Source: a virus. Taken from it: a DNA stretch of 64,000 nt. The notes below the pieces were generated by a model. It worked only from the letters and a program-made list of their open reading frames with translations. It was not told the DNA's origin and searched no databases. The DNA lies in the IMG/VR virus record IMGVR_UViG_3300023179_000029, positions 1 to 64,000 of that record; one strand, given 5' to 3'. The position numbers were made by a program, and so were the translations under genes. Positions within the stretch are counted from its first letter, which is position 1; the number at the start of each line of letters is the position of its first letter. This document shows positions 30,475-39,680 of the stretch, piece by piece.

Positions 30475-33400
30475 TTGTCAACATTTGCACCAATTCACAA
30501 TCACACAGAATATTCAGCACTAGACGGTCTAGCAACTGCGAGAGAAATTGCACAGCGTTGTATTGAGATTGGATGCAATTGTTGCGGCATTACCGACCAC
30601 GGCACAGTTAGTGGTCACCTTGAATTTGCCAAGACAATGGCAGAGTTTGATATTAAGCCCGTGTTTGGTTGCGAGCTTTATCACGGAACTAAAGCAAAGT
30701 TTGAAAAGCATGAGCGCGATCAGGCTCATTTCATTGCTGGTGCAATGACCGATGAGGGTCTTCGTAATCTTTGGCGACTTGTTGACGATGCCTCTGGCAA
30801 TTATCGATTTGTAGGCCGGGTTAATTGGGATATGCTTAAGAAGCGTAGCGAAGGTCTTTTTGCAACCTCTGCTTGCATTCAAGGATTGGTTGCTCAGGGT
30901 GTTATGAATGGTGATCCTTATGAGCCGCTCAATAAGTATCTTGAGATTTTCAAGGACAATTTTTATATTGAAATTCATACCTACCCCGGCGAAGAGCATA
31001 TGGCTCTTAACACCATTCTTGTCGGGATTGCGCAGGAGCGAGGCATCCCGCTTATTTATGCGACTGACGCGCACTTTGCCAGTCCTGAACAATACGAGGT
31101 ACATGACGCCTTTGTAGCTATGCAAACTGGCGAAAATGTTTATATGCCAACTGAGGATCGCAAGATGTGGCACCCTAAGTCGCTTTATATTCAAGACGAG
31201 GCCCAGATTCGTGAATCACTCAATTATCTTCCCGAGTCAGCGATTGATGAGGCGTTGCGCAATTCACAAGATCTTGCAGATAAATGTAATGCATCTCTTC
31301 CTGAGGTTAACCGCCACCTTCCAACTTTCATTCCTAAAGATTGCCCATGGACTAAAAACGATGGGTCAGCCGCAGAATTATTCTTTCAGTTGGTCGAAGA
31401 CGGTTTGCATAAGCGGTACGGAGATCCCGGCCCTGAGATTTGGGATCGCGCAGGCCGAGAGATGGAAGTATTCCTTGATGCCGGACTAGAGCATTACTTT
31501 TTGCAGGCATGGGACTTTTGCGAGTTTTGCAATAAGAACGGAATCAAGCGCGGCCCCGGTCGTGGTTCTGCCGCAGGAGCAATCGTGTCTTATGCCCTTG
31601 GCATTACAGATATCGATCCTATGAAGTACGGGCTAATTTTTGAAAGGTTTTACAATCCGGGTCGTGAAGATGGTTACCCCGATATTGATAATGATTTTCC
31701 CGTGGCTGAGCGTAAGCGCGTCCGCCAATACCTTATGGACAGATGGGGCGATGATAACGTCAAGACCATCGGTACAATTACCCGTCTTAAACCTAAGGCT
31801 GCACTAGACAGGACTTACAAGGCTTGCAATATTTCTTGGGACGAGAAGGAAGATCTTAAAAAGATCATTGACAAGGTTCCCGATATTGACATTCTTGGAT
31901 CAGACTCAATTGGTTGGTCAGAAGACGTTGATCCCGGCAAGACTATTTATGTTATGGATCATGTTGGCGATGAGGTTCTTGAATGGGCCGACAATGATCG
32001 CCGTAAATATTGGCTTGATATTGTTGAAATCATTACATCGCGTATTTCAGGATATGGCGTTCACCCATCAGGAGTTGTTGTTGCCGATGTGCCTCTTAAC
32101 GACGAGCTTCCATGCATGTGGAACCGTCAGCAGGAAGTACAGGTAACCTGTTTTCCAATGGCCGATGTTGATAAGCGCATGTTCGTCAAACAGGATCTTC
32201 TTGGTCTTCGCAACCTTGATACATTGCAGGAATGGGAGAATGAATCGGGCAATATTATTGATTGGTCAAAGCTTGATGACGGCCCAACTGAAATGTGGGA
32301 GATGCTTGATCAGGGATTGACTCTGGGCGTATTCCAAATTGAGAAGGGATACGCTAGGCAGCTTTGTAAGGAGTTCAAGCCGCGATCTATCGAAGACCTT
32401 GGGATTATTGTTTCTTTGAACCGTCCGGGTCCAATTCGCTCCGGTGCGCCGCAGTCATTCATCAATCGTCGTAATGGTGTTGAAGCAGTAAGTTACGATC
32501 ATCCAATTCTTGAGGATATCCTTGAGCCAACTTATGGATGGTTCTTGTATCAAGAGCAGGTTATTGCTTTCTTTAACAAGCTTGGCTATTCGCTTTCTGA
32601 ATCCGATGCAGTTCGTAAGATCCTTGGTAAGAAGAAGCCCGAGCAGATGGTCGCACTTTACAACGGTGAGGGTGAATGGAAGGATCGCGGGTTTGTTCAG
32701 GTGTGTCTTGAAAATTATATTGATCAAAGCACCCTTGACATCATTTGGAATAAGCTGGAGGATTTTGCTAAGTATTCATTCAATAAGTCACATGCTATTG
32801 CATATGCCACGATTGCCTTCAGGACGCTTTACGCTAAGTACACTGCGCCCGCTGAATTCTTGATGGCCTGTATTCGAACAAATCCCGATGCCGCTGGCGA
32901 GTATGTTGCCGAGGGTCGTAGAATGGGCATTAATGTTATGCCACCAGATATCCTTAAGTCGCAAAAGGATATCGCTGTCGTTGACAATCAAATCGTTTTT
33001 GGATTCTTCAACATCAAGGGAATCGGCAAGAATGCAGCAGAGCGGATTATTGAATTCAGAGAAAAGTATGACATTACATCGCCTGAAAAGTTGTCAGACG
33101 CTATTGATCAAGAGCAGGATCTTTGGGAGTGGGCCAAGCAGGATGCAAAGAAGAAAGGTGAGCCATATAATGTTCGCTCACCCCGACAGACAGTTACAGC
33201 AAACAGGATCCCTGCTTTGTACGACGCAGGCGCATGGGATAATTACGAAACCCGTGACATCTCTTTAAGCGAAAAGCAAAAGCTAGAGCGGCAGATGCTT
33301 GGCGTCATCCTTACCGATGAAACCAATCAGGTATTTGCAATCAATCAAGATATGGTTGACGAATGTGATGAGTATGTTGATCTGGAATACGGCGAAGATG

Positions 33401-33642
33401 GAATCATTGTTAAACTTCCGGGCGTCGTATCTAGTTGCGTTGAAAGGTACACAAAGAAGGATGGCAAAGCAATGGGTATCGTCAATATTGAATATCAAGG
33501 CGAGGCCGTAGAGTTTGTTGTTTTCCCGAAGGATTGGGATGCATATAAGTTTGTATGGAAGGAAATGACTCCGGGTATATTTAGCTTGACAAAAACAGAA
33601 AAAGGTGTTAAATTTAATGACGCCACGGTATTAAGGAAATAA
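30475..33642 (+). CDS. dnaE: DNA polymerase III alpha subunit (DnaE-type), phage replicase
   Basis: 1055 aa from a TTG start, with AAAGGAAAA upstream. The N-terminal PHP domain keeps its metal ligands: HNHTEYSALDG, DHGTVSGH, EIHTYPGEEH and TDAHFASP (up to about 210). The palm has the catalytic Asp-x-Asp in YPDIDNDF (about 402), and the RGSAAGAIVSYALGI and VFQIEKGYARQ segments are standard for family C polymerases. A C-terminal helix-hairpin-helix-like IKGIGKNAAERI follows. No exonuclease domain insertion; proofreading could come from PHP or the host. Phages with a DnaE replicase are a minority. RecA and resolvase genes follow in the same operon. Confidence 0.95.
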   Translation: MSTFAPIHNHTEYSALDGLATAREIAQRCIEIGCNCCGITDHGTVSGHLEFAKTMAEFDIKPVFGCELYHGTKAKFEKHERDQAHFIAGAMTDEGLRNLWRLVDDASGNYRFVGRVNWDMLKKRSEGLFATSACIQGLVAQGVMNGDPYEPLNKYLEIFKDNFYIEIHTYPGEEHMALNTILVGIAQERGIPLIYATDAHFASPEQYEVHDAFVAMQTGENVYMPTEDRKMWHPKSLYIQDEAQIRESLNYLPESAIDEALRNSQDLADKCNASLPEVNRHLPTFIPKDCPWTKNDGSAAELFFQLVEDGLHKRYGDPGPEIWDRAGREMEVFLDAGLEHYFLQAWDFCEFCNKNGIKRGPGRGSAAGAIVSYALGITDIDPMKYGLIFERFYNPGREDGYPDIDNDFPVAERKRVRQYLMDRWGDDNVKTIGTITRLKPKAALDRTYKACNISWDEKEDLKKIIDKVPDIDILGSDSIGWSEDVDPGKTIYVMDHVGDEVLEWADNDRRKYWLDIVEIITSRISGYGVHPSGVVVADVPLNDELPCMWNRQQEVQVTCFPMADVDKRMFVKQDLLGLRNLDTLQEWENESGNIIDWSKLDDGPTEMWEMLDQGLTLGVFQIEKGYARQLCKEFKPRSIEDLGIIVSLNRPGPIRSGAPQSFINRRNGVEAVSYDHPILEDILEPTYGWFLYQEQVIAFFNKLGYSLSESDAVRKILGKKKPEQMVALYNGEGEWKDRGFVQVCLENYIDQSTLDIIWNKLEDFAKYSFNKSHAIAYATIAFRTLYAKYTAPAEFLMACIRTNPDAAGEYVAEGRRMGINVMPPDILKSQKDIAVVDNQIVFGFFNIKGIGKNAAERIIEFREKYDITSPEKLSDAIDQEQDLWEWAKQDAKKKGEPYNVRSPRQTVTANRIPALYDAGAWDNYETRDISLSEKQKLERQMLGVILTDETNQVFAINQDMVDECDEYVDLEYGEDGIIVKLPGVVSSCVERYTKKDGKAMGIVNIEYQGEAVEFVVFPKDWDAYKFVWKEMTPGIFSLTKTEKGVKFNDATVLRK

Positions 33643-34721
33643 TGACAGCAAACACTAAAAAAGCACAAGATTTAGCAGCAAAGTTTGAAAAAAAGTACGG
33701 ACACAAGGCCGGTTCTACAGGAGATGCAGAATGGCCACTTGATGTAATTCCAACCGGTTCACTCAGCCTTGATTATTCTCTTGGCACTGGCGGTTGGCCG
33801 ATGGGTCATTTGATTGAGGTATTTGGACCACCGGACATTGGTAAGTCATCAGTTATTGGGCTTAATGCAATTGCTAACGCTCAGGCAATGGGCAAGTTTT
33901 GCGCCATTGTTGCAGTAGAGCCGGGGTTTGATCCCGCATGGGCCGAGCGTCACGGTGTTAATACTTCCGATCTACTAGTCGTTCGCCCAAACAACGGCCA
34001 AGAAGCATTTAACATGCTTGCAGAGATCGTTTCAGGCGGAGCTAATTTTATTCTGTTTGACTCAGTTGGCGCATTGCTTCGTGAGTCAGAGGCAGAAATT
34101 GATGGCAAGCCCGCACAGGGCGGTCGTTCTGGTCTTATTACTTGGGGCGTACATAATGTTCTACAGCCAGCTTGGAAAAACAATGTTGGCATCATGTTCA
34201 TCAACCAAATTAGAGATAAGATGAATGCTCGTATGGCTGGAGTAGTTGATTCACCCGGAGGACACGCACTTAAGCACAGTTGCAGTATCCGAGTTCAGCT
34301 AAAGGCCGCTGAGTTTTATAGAGAAAAGTTAGAGAACAAGGATGAGGCCGAGGTTGGTCATAGGCTTAAGGCTACTATCCTTCGTAACAAGTTCAGCGAA
34401 GGCTCTCGCCGTACCGCAGAATTTGATTATTACAAGATGGACACATCAACCCGTAAGGTTGGCATTGACAAGGGTGCAGATGTTGTTGATGTTGCAACTA
34501 GGCTTGGCTGTATTGAAACGGCAGGAGCTTGGTACAGACATCCTTCTTTTCCCGGCGAAAAGAATCAGCTACAAGGCAAATCTTCAGTTGCAGAATTTGT
34601 AATTGAAAATCCAAAAGTGCAAGAAGCTTTACGCAAGGAAGTTCTTGAAGCAATGGTTAAAGACTCTGGGCCAATTACAAATGTAAAACCATCAATGGAG
34701 GCCATTGAAGATGGCTCGTAA
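33642..34721 (+). CDS. recA: RecA-like recombinase
   Basis: 359 aa. Walker A FGPPDIGKSS (about 64), Walker B-type ILFDSVGALL (about 130), and FINQIRDKM with the NQI signature of RecA L2 region, followed by a GGHALKHSCS segment. N-terminal ITGDAEWPLDVIPTGSLSLD is the RecA start region. It would carry out strand exchange in recombination-dependent replication and repair. The start overlaps the polymerase stop by 1 nt and AAGGAAA precedes it. Confidence 0.92.
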   Translation: MTANTKKAQDLAAKFEKKYGHKAGSTGDAEWPLDVIPTGSLSLDYSLGTGGWPMGHLIEVFGPPDIGKSSVIGLNAIANAQAMGKFCAIVAVEPGFDPAWAERHGVNTSDLLVVRPNNGQEAFNMLAEIVSGGANFILFDSVGALLRESEAEIDGKPAQGGRSGLITWGVHNVLQPAWKNNVGIMFINQIRDKMNARMAGVVDSPGGHALKHSCSIRVQLKAAEFYREKLENKDEAEVGHRLKATILRNKFSEGSRRTAEFDYYKMDTSTRKVGIDKGADVVDVATRLGCIETAGAWYRHPSFPGEKNQLQGKSSVAEFVIENPKVQEALRKEVLEAMVKDSGPITNVKPSMEAIEDGS

Positions 34722-35079
34722 AGGTACTAAGAAAGCTAGGTCAGTAGAGCATGAAAAATTCATTGCTAAATGTTATGAAGGCCGTAGATCCCCAAGTTCA
34801 GGCGCAGCGGATCACGATGCTGGCGATGTCAAGGTCGGCAATGCTAGAGTCGGCGGTATACTCTTTGAATGTAAGACTACTGGCGATGCTGAGAAACCTG
34901 CTAAGTCAACCTTAGTAACTAGAATGGAAAAGATTGCAGACGAGGCTTGGGCGTCAGGTTTAGAACCAGCTCTTGCACTTCGTTTTTATAAACCAGACTC
35001 ACGGCTGGCAGACAGTAAGGGATTTATTGATCTGGTAGTTCGCAGGGTCGCAGACGATACGGAATCATATGGCGATTAA
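34711..35079 (+). CDS. small PD-(D/E)XK nuclease, Holliday-resolvase-like
   Basis: 122 aa from MARKGTKKA at 34711 (an ATG two codons earlier is possible); it overlaps recA by 11 nt. SVEHEKFIAKCYEG, then DAGDVKV and GGILFECKTTGD supply the E...D...ExK order of Hjc/archaeal-type resolvases or similar nucleases. The neighbours RecA, RecB-like nuclease and RuvC fit a recombination role. Substrate unknown. Confidence 0.65.
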   Translation: MARKGTKKARSVEHEKFIAKCYEGRRSPSSGAADHDAGDVKVGNARVGGILFECKTTGDAEKPAKSTLVTRMEKIADEAWASGLEPALALRFYKPDSRLADSKGFIDLVVRRVADDTESYGD

Positions 35080-35812
35080 GTTAACAAAACATAGCATGGC
35101 CCGCAAGTTAGTTTCAAAGACAAAGCTTGCAGTACACATTGACCGAGCCATTGAGCAAACGGGCGACTTTGAATGGAACTACAAGTATGAACCTAAGAAG
35201 GGGGATAACGCATGGCACCCTTCTGGCGACTGCACACTTTCTGCTAGAGAACTATTTGATAAGGCATGTGGTAATACTGAAAGCGACCCAATTGGCGCTG
35301 GACTGAGGAAAACTTTCCAAGTCGGGCATTTTTGGCACGGATATCTTCAACACATTGTTGTTGAACTACTTGGTTATGCTGATTGGGACGCCATTGAGCG
35401 TTCTGGTCAAAAGGTTTGGGCAGAAGAGGATGGCAAGCCTAAAGCTTACAATTGGTGTCGTGGTTCTGCCGATATCGCTCCGGTCAAGATTCCCGGACAA
35501 GGTGAGTTCCTTGTCGATTTTAAGACAATGGGCAGTTTTGACTTCAAGCGTACAGAACTTCCAGCATGGTCCGCAGCAAAGTATGAATGCCAGATGAATA
35601 TTTATATGGACTTCTTTGATCTTGATCAAGCAATTATCGTTGCTATAAACAAGGACTCTCCCCACGAACTAAAAGAGTTTATTTTTGATCGTAACCAGCC
35701 ATTAATTGATACCATTTATGACAAATGGCACTATGTTAGTGATTGTCTGGAGAACGGCACGATTCCTGATGCAACAGAAGAGTGGGAGTTACCCATCAGA
35801 GGTTCTTTATGA
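35069..35812 (+). CDS. Cas4/RecB-like PD-(D/E)XK exonuclease
   Basis: 247 aa. The nuclease core is GSADIAPV (Asp), FLVDFKTM (D-x-K) and YECQMNIYM (the QxxxY motif of RecB/Cas4 nucleases) at about residues 130-190. N-terminal FQVGHFWHGYLQHI holds the conserved His. Phages often use such enzymes in recombination with RecA. No four-cysteine iron-sulphur set is complete, so the Cas4 comparison is limited to the nuclease fold. It overlaps the genes on both sides by a few nt. Confidence 0.8.
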   Translation: MAIKLTKHSMARKLVSKTKLAVHIDRAIEQTGDFEWNYKYEPKKGDNAWHPSGDCTLSARELFDKACGNTESDPIGAGLRKTFQVGHFWHGYLQHIVVELLGYADWDAIERSGQKVWAEEDGKPKAYNWCRGSADIAPVKIPGQGEFLVDFKTMGSFDFKRTELPAWSAAKYECQMNIYMDFFDLDQAIIVAINKDSPHELKEFIFDRNQPLIDTIYDKWHYVSDCLENGTIPDATEEWELPIRGSL

Positions 35813-36354
35813 GAGTTTTGGCATTTGACCCCGGCGCTGACCGCATGGGGTATGCCTTGCTTGAAACTGGGCCTAAAGAGGTTATGTCCGGCATGGACCT
35901 ATTGCCGGGATCAGGAATTAAGGGCGTTGAAAAACAGGAGGATGAAACTTATCAGGCACATCGTTTGAGGATTATTGCCTATTGGGCGCATGCTACAAAT
36001 GATTTTATAAAAGAATTTAAACCTGATATGATAGTAAATGAAATTGTGCCACCTACGGGCGGCAATGTAGGTAATGTCATCCACAGACAAAAAGCTATGG
36101 CTGCTATTACAGCGGTACAAGTAGTTGCCATTCAAAGTGGAATAGAAATCAAGCAAATTGCAGCATCAACAGTAAAAAAGAACATTGGTGGAAGTGGAAA
36201 GGCGACTAAAGTTGCCGTAAGAAACGGGGTAATTGAATTATTACCTTCAGTTGAGAGATTTAAACCAGAGTGGAAAAAAGTGTTCGATCATAGTGATGCG
36301 TTCGCAGTTGGCCTTACAGCGTTAGGATACAAAATTGAAAAGCGAACTAAGTGA
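35809..36354 (+). CDS. ruvC: RuvC-like Holliday junction resolvase
   Basis: 181 aa from the ATG at 35809, which overlaps the previous stop in the form ATGA. Catalytic acids: the Asp of VLAFDPG (about 7), the Glu of VNEIVPP (about 77) and the Asp of DHSDAFAVGL (about 162), with the KQIAASTVKKNIGGSGKATK segment between, typical of RuvC. It would resolve four-way junctions before packaging. Confidence 0.9.
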   Translation: MRVLAFDPGADRMGYALLETGPKEVMSGMDLLPGSGIKGVEKQEDETYQAHRLRIIAYWAHATNDFIKEFKPDMIVNEIVPPTGGNVGNVIHRQKAMAAITAVQVVAIQSGIEIKQIAASTVKKNIGGSGKATKVAVRNGVIELLPSVERFKPEWKKVFDHSDAFAVGLTALGYKIEKRTK

Positions 36355-36715
36355 ACCGATCCCAAAGCATCGTGTTCTAAGAGAAGTGTATAGACATTAC
36401 TATACATTTAAAGAGTTATTTGCTCAAAATGGAACTCATACAATTGAACATTCATATTGGGCGCAAGACAAAGATGGAAATAAAACCAAAGAAACAATCA
36501 ACATTTCTCTATGGGATTTACATGACGCACTAGAAACGCTCTCTGCTAGAAAAAGAGAAGCTGTTTATTACAACGTCATTTTAGATAAGAAGCAGAAGGA
36601 CGTTGCAGAGATTATGGGTATTACTACTGTTTCTGTTGGTCAGTATGTTGAGCAAGCAATGATGCAGTTATCGGATCATTATTTTGCAGAGGAGAAGCTC
36701 AATGGCGTGGCATAA
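36335..36715 (+). CDS. sigma-region-4-like HTH protein
   Basis: 126 aa from a TTG that overlaps ruvC by 20 nt. The C-terminal half, LSARKREAVYYNVILDKKQ followed by KDVAEIMGITTVSVGQYVE, is a sigma-70 region 4 type HTH (the L..R.REV......G.....IA...G.S...V pattern). No region 2 is present. It may act as a phage sigma-like or anti-sigma regulator that redirects host polymerase, or as a simple DNA-binding protein. Confidence 0.72.
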   Translation: MKSELSEPIPKHRVLREVYRHYYTFKELFAQNGTHTIEHSYWAQDKDGNKTKETINISLWDLHDALETLSARKREAVYYNVILDKKQKDVAEIMGITTVSVGQYVEQAMMQLSDHYFAEEKLNGVA

Positions 36716-37178
36716 TCGATGGAATAATTATGAAGAAGGTCTTGAGTATGAAGAAGGACGCAAGTATACAAATACTCAATTAAACCAACTTGCAGATGAT
36801 TTTCTAAGAGAAGATGCAAAGAAGGAAATTTGCCGCGAGTGTGAAAAAGAAGGCAAGGAAACTGGTAATAAAAACCCCACCTCCCAAAAAATCAAAGACG
36901 AAGAGGGTAATGAACTCGTCATTGATTTTCCAGAGTTTGAATGCGAAAATGGACACAAGTGGTATCAGGGCGAGGGCAAGGTTAAAGGCATCAAGGGCGA
37001 AGATCCCATCCTGTTTGAAGAGCATCTGTATCAGCGCAAGAGAAGAGAGATTTACACTGCCATTGGTACGCCCGATCCTTCTATTGTCGCAGGCATCTAC
37101 AACCGAACGCATCCTGATGGTAGAAAAGTCAATAGCGATGCTCAGCGTAAAAAGAACGGGGCTTCATACTATCGCTAG
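36702..37178 (+). CDS. hypothetical protein with a Cys pair
   Basis: 158 aa from the ATG at 36702 (14-nt overlap). It is charged, with ICRECEKEG and FECENGHKW forming a possible zinc site. The C-terminus has GTPDPSIVAGIYNRTHPDGRK. No function recognised. It ends 16 nt before the next gene, in whose leader the -10 box lies. Confidence 0.6.
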   Translation: MAWHNRWNNYEEGLEYEEGRKYTNTQLNQLADDFLREDAKKEICRECEKEGKETGNKNPTSQKIKDEEGNELVIDFPEFECENGHKWYQGEGKVKGIKGEDPILFEEHLYQRKRREIYTAIGTPDPSIVAGIYNRTHPDGRKVNSDAQRKKNGASYYR

Positions 37179-37180
37179 TA

Positions 37181-37189
37181 TGGTATAAT
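37181..37189 (+). promoter_or_regulatory. extended -10 promoter, leaderless start at 37195
   Basis: TGG-TATAAT ends 5 nt before the ATG at 37195; +1 would fall on or next to the start codon. The sequence at -35 (GCTTCA) is poor. No ribosome binding site is needed in such a transcript. Confidence 0.6.
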
Positions 37190-37194
37190 GAATC

Positions 37195-37791
37195 ATGGCT
37201 AAATTCAATAAACCAGAATACGACAACAGTAACAAGATCGAAAAGGTCAAAGTCAAGACCCCGGTTCATCACAGGGATCCTAGGTGCAATGTTTGCTCTA
37301 GTGATTTTGCTAAAGCCATTGATCGCATGATTGCTCTTGGCACTAGTTATTCTGAAATCAGTAGAATTTTTGGTATTAATCGACAATCAATTGGTCGTCA
37401 TGCTAAAAATCATTTGAATTATGAAGAAGCCGCTATTCGTCAAATCATTGCCAAAGAAGCGGAAGAGGCACAGGCGGACATTGAAGAAGGTGTTCAAGGT
37501 GCCATCGCAAGGCGTGTTTATATCGATGTAGCTATCCAAAAAGGATTTGAAGCTCTTCTTAATGGCGATGTACCAGTTGAAGTCAAAGACGTTGCGACTC
37601 TGATACAATTGAAAGAGAAGATGGACAGCACCCATGATGGCGCTGCACTAGATGAAGTTAAGACTCAGTTTAATGCTTTTGTTCAAGCCATTAGAGAAGT
37701 TGCCCCTCCTGAGATGTGGGAAAAGATTTTAGGTCGCACCAAAGAATTGTTACAAACGCCCGGACTACCTTCAGCGGAGAGAGATAAGTGA
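37195..37791 (+). CDS. HTH DNA-binding protein with Cys pair
   Basis: 198 aa. RCNVCSSDFAKAIDRMI and then GTSYSEISRIFGINRQSIGRH form a helix-turn-helix domain with one CxxC; the rest is helical (about 80-190) and ends in a WEKILGRTKELL segment. Proteins of this form occur in phages as terminase small subunits or regulators. Its place far from the terminase favours a regulator. It has its own leaderless promoter and overlaps the helicase start by 4 nt. Confidence 0.65.
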   Translation: MAKFNKPEYDNSNKIEKVKVKTPVHHRDPRCNVCSSDFAKAIDRMIALGTSYSEISRIFGINRQSIGRHAKNHLNYEEAAIRQIIAKEAEEAQADIEEGVQGAIARRVYIDVAIQKGFEALLNGDVPVEVKDVATLIQLKEKMDSTHDGAALDEVKTQFNAFVQAIREVAPPEMWEKILGRTKELLQTPGLPSAERDK

Positions 37792-39680
37792 AATTATTAA
37801 CATCGGATCTTCTTCTTGAAATGGACGAGAAGGGAGCCGATTACATGAAGGATTTTGTAATCCTTGATCGCCATCCCGAATTTGTAGATCAATGGCTTGT
37901 CAATGCTTTTGACGAGTCATTTTTCTATGACGTTGAGAATTTCATTGGTCGATATCGCACAGTCTCAACTGCTCGTATTGATGAATTCACAGAGCTTTGT
38001 AAACAGCTTGGCAAAGAAATCGTTTGGACAGAGGACCCTACTCCAAATATTGATAAGCATTTATCATTGAACAATGTTCCAGAAGTTGCGATTGAATCTC
38101 CGTTTGAAAACACAATCAACGGATTTCTACCTTTTCAAGTTCAAGGATTCAATTTTCTTAAAGATCTTGATGGCGGAGTTATCGAATGGTCAACTGGTGC
38201 TGGCAAAACTATTTGCGCGTCGGCATTGATCAAATATCATTACGACAAGCACAATTTTGATCTTGCTCTGTTTGTCGCCAAGAGTCATAACAAGGTAAAC
38301 GTCCAGAGAAGCCTACAGACCCTAGTAGGAATTGATTCTGCGGTTATTACAGGGGATAAGACCAAACGTAAAAAACTTTACGCAGAGGCCGATTCTGACC
38401 GAGCCGTAATCATTCTTAACTACGAAAAATTCAGAACTGATACTGAGGACATCAAAAATCTTGTCGAAGGCAAGAAGGTGCTTGTCATTTGGGACGAAAT
38501 GCCCGTCAAACTTAAGAATCGTTCATCGCAAATGTATAAGGGGGTAGTTGAGTGCTTTTACACTACTCCGCCGCCACAAGTGTCTGCGGATAAAACTCGC
38601 GCCGAGCTTCGTCAGTACATGATGTCGGCCACGCCTATTGAGAATAACCCAGAGGATTTTTTCAATTGCGTTCGTCTTATTGACCCAAATATTTACGGGA
38701 CCGTCAAAGAATTTAGAAATGAGTACGTCAAGCGGTTTGATTACTTTGATCGCAATAAACCTGCTGAATGGCATAACCTTGACAAGATGGGGTTGAAAGC
38801 ATCTCATATTATTCATCAAGTAGATAAAACTCATCCCGATATTGCCAAGATGTTCCCGAGTGTTATTTCAGAAGTTTGTTACATCGATTGGGACGACAAA
38901 CAACGGTCACTTTATGAAAAAATTCGCAAAATTGTCAGAAAGGCGGATCCTGATGATATGAACATCCTTGCCGCAATTACCATTCTGCAAATGGTTTGTG
39001 ACCTTCCGAGTATGGTTACTAACTCTGCCGCCACATACGAAGCGTTTGAAGAGGCATTTGAATACGCCATCGAAAACGGAGGGGATCTGCCAGAGAAATC
39101 GGGATCTGAGATTGCAGCAAAGCTTTTGGCAGAAATTGGAGTTGACCAAATCACTAATGACGGTCACGCCAAGCTAGAAATGCTTCAATCATTGATTACA
39201 GATGTTCATGCCGATGAAAAGATTACGGTGTTTTCCGCATTCAATAATGGCCTTATGCCCGACCTTAGAAAGTACTTTGATGAGTGGGGCGTGTCGCATG
39301 TATATTATGGCGGCTCTTCTAAGCAACGTCAGGAGGCCGAGGACAAATTCAAATCCGATCCGAGTGTCAGAGTGTTCCTTTCTTCTGACGCAGGCTCAGA
39401 TTCGATTAATCTAGAAGTCGGCTCAGTGTGCATTCATTACGACATGCCATGGAAATGGTCTACCTACACTCAGCGAGAGAATCGCATTCACCGAGTAACA
39501 TCTGAATTTGAATCAGTCAAATTTTACACTTTGCTTATGGCTAATTCTGTTGAAGACAGAAAGCGCCAAGTTATTCTGGACAAAATGGGATATCACGATG
39601 CCATTTTTAATGGAGCTATTGCCGATCAGGCAATTAGTCAAAGAATGACTAAAAAAGATTTTATGTATATATTAGGTTAG
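37788..39680 (+). CDS. SNF2-like SF2 helicase/translocase
   Basis: 630 aa from GTG. SF2 motifs: I, WSTGAGKTICAS (about 137); II, VLVIWDEMP (about 235, DEMP in place of DEAH); III, MMSATPIEN (about 280); V, SSDAGSDSINLEVG; VI, QRENRIHRVT (about 562). It is the SNF2 type found in many phages, with roles in DNA remodelling or recombination. It closes the plus-strand operon and its last 9 nt overlap the end of the convergent adhesin gene. Confidence 0.88.
   Translation: MKLLTSDLLLEMDEKGADYMKDFVILDRHPEFVDQWLVNAFDESFFYDVENFIGRYRTVSTARIDEFTELCKQLGKEIVWTEDPTPNIDKHLSLNNVPEVAIESPFENTINGFLPFQVQGFNFLKDLDGGVIEWSTGAGKTICASALIKYHYDKHNFDLALFVAKSHNKVNVQRSLQTLVGIDSAVITGDKTKRKKLYAEADSDRAVIILNYEKFRTDTEDIKNLVEGKKVLVIWDEMPVKLKNRSSQMYKGVVECFYTTPPPQVSADKTRAELRQYMMSATPIENNPEDFFNCVRLIDPNIYGTVKEFRNEYVKRFDYFDRNKPAEWHNLDKMGLKASHIIHQVDKTHPDIAKMFPSVISEVCYIDWDDKQRSLYEKIRKIVRKADPDDMNILAAITILQMVCDLPSMVTNSAATYEAFEEAFEYAIENGGDLPEKSGSEIAAKLLAEIGVDQITNDGHAKLEMLQSLITDVHADEKITVFSAFNNGLMPDLRKYFDEWGVSHVYYGGSSKQRQEAEDKFKSDPSVRVFLSSDAGSDSINLEVGSVCIHYDMPWKWSTYTQRENRIHRVTSEFESVKFYTLLMANSVEDRKRQVILDKMGYHDAIFNGAIADQAISQRMTKKDFMYILG

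Noticed and set aside
35069-35812. A CRISPR adaptation Cas4
   Set aside because: No CRISPR array or cas1/cas2 is nearby, and the cysteines for the iron-sulphur cluster are not complete. A RecB-like phage exonuclease is the better call.
37195-37791. Terminase small subunit
   Set aside because: It has an HTH of the right kind but lies in the recombination operon, about 28 kb from the terminase large gene. It is called an HTH protein only.
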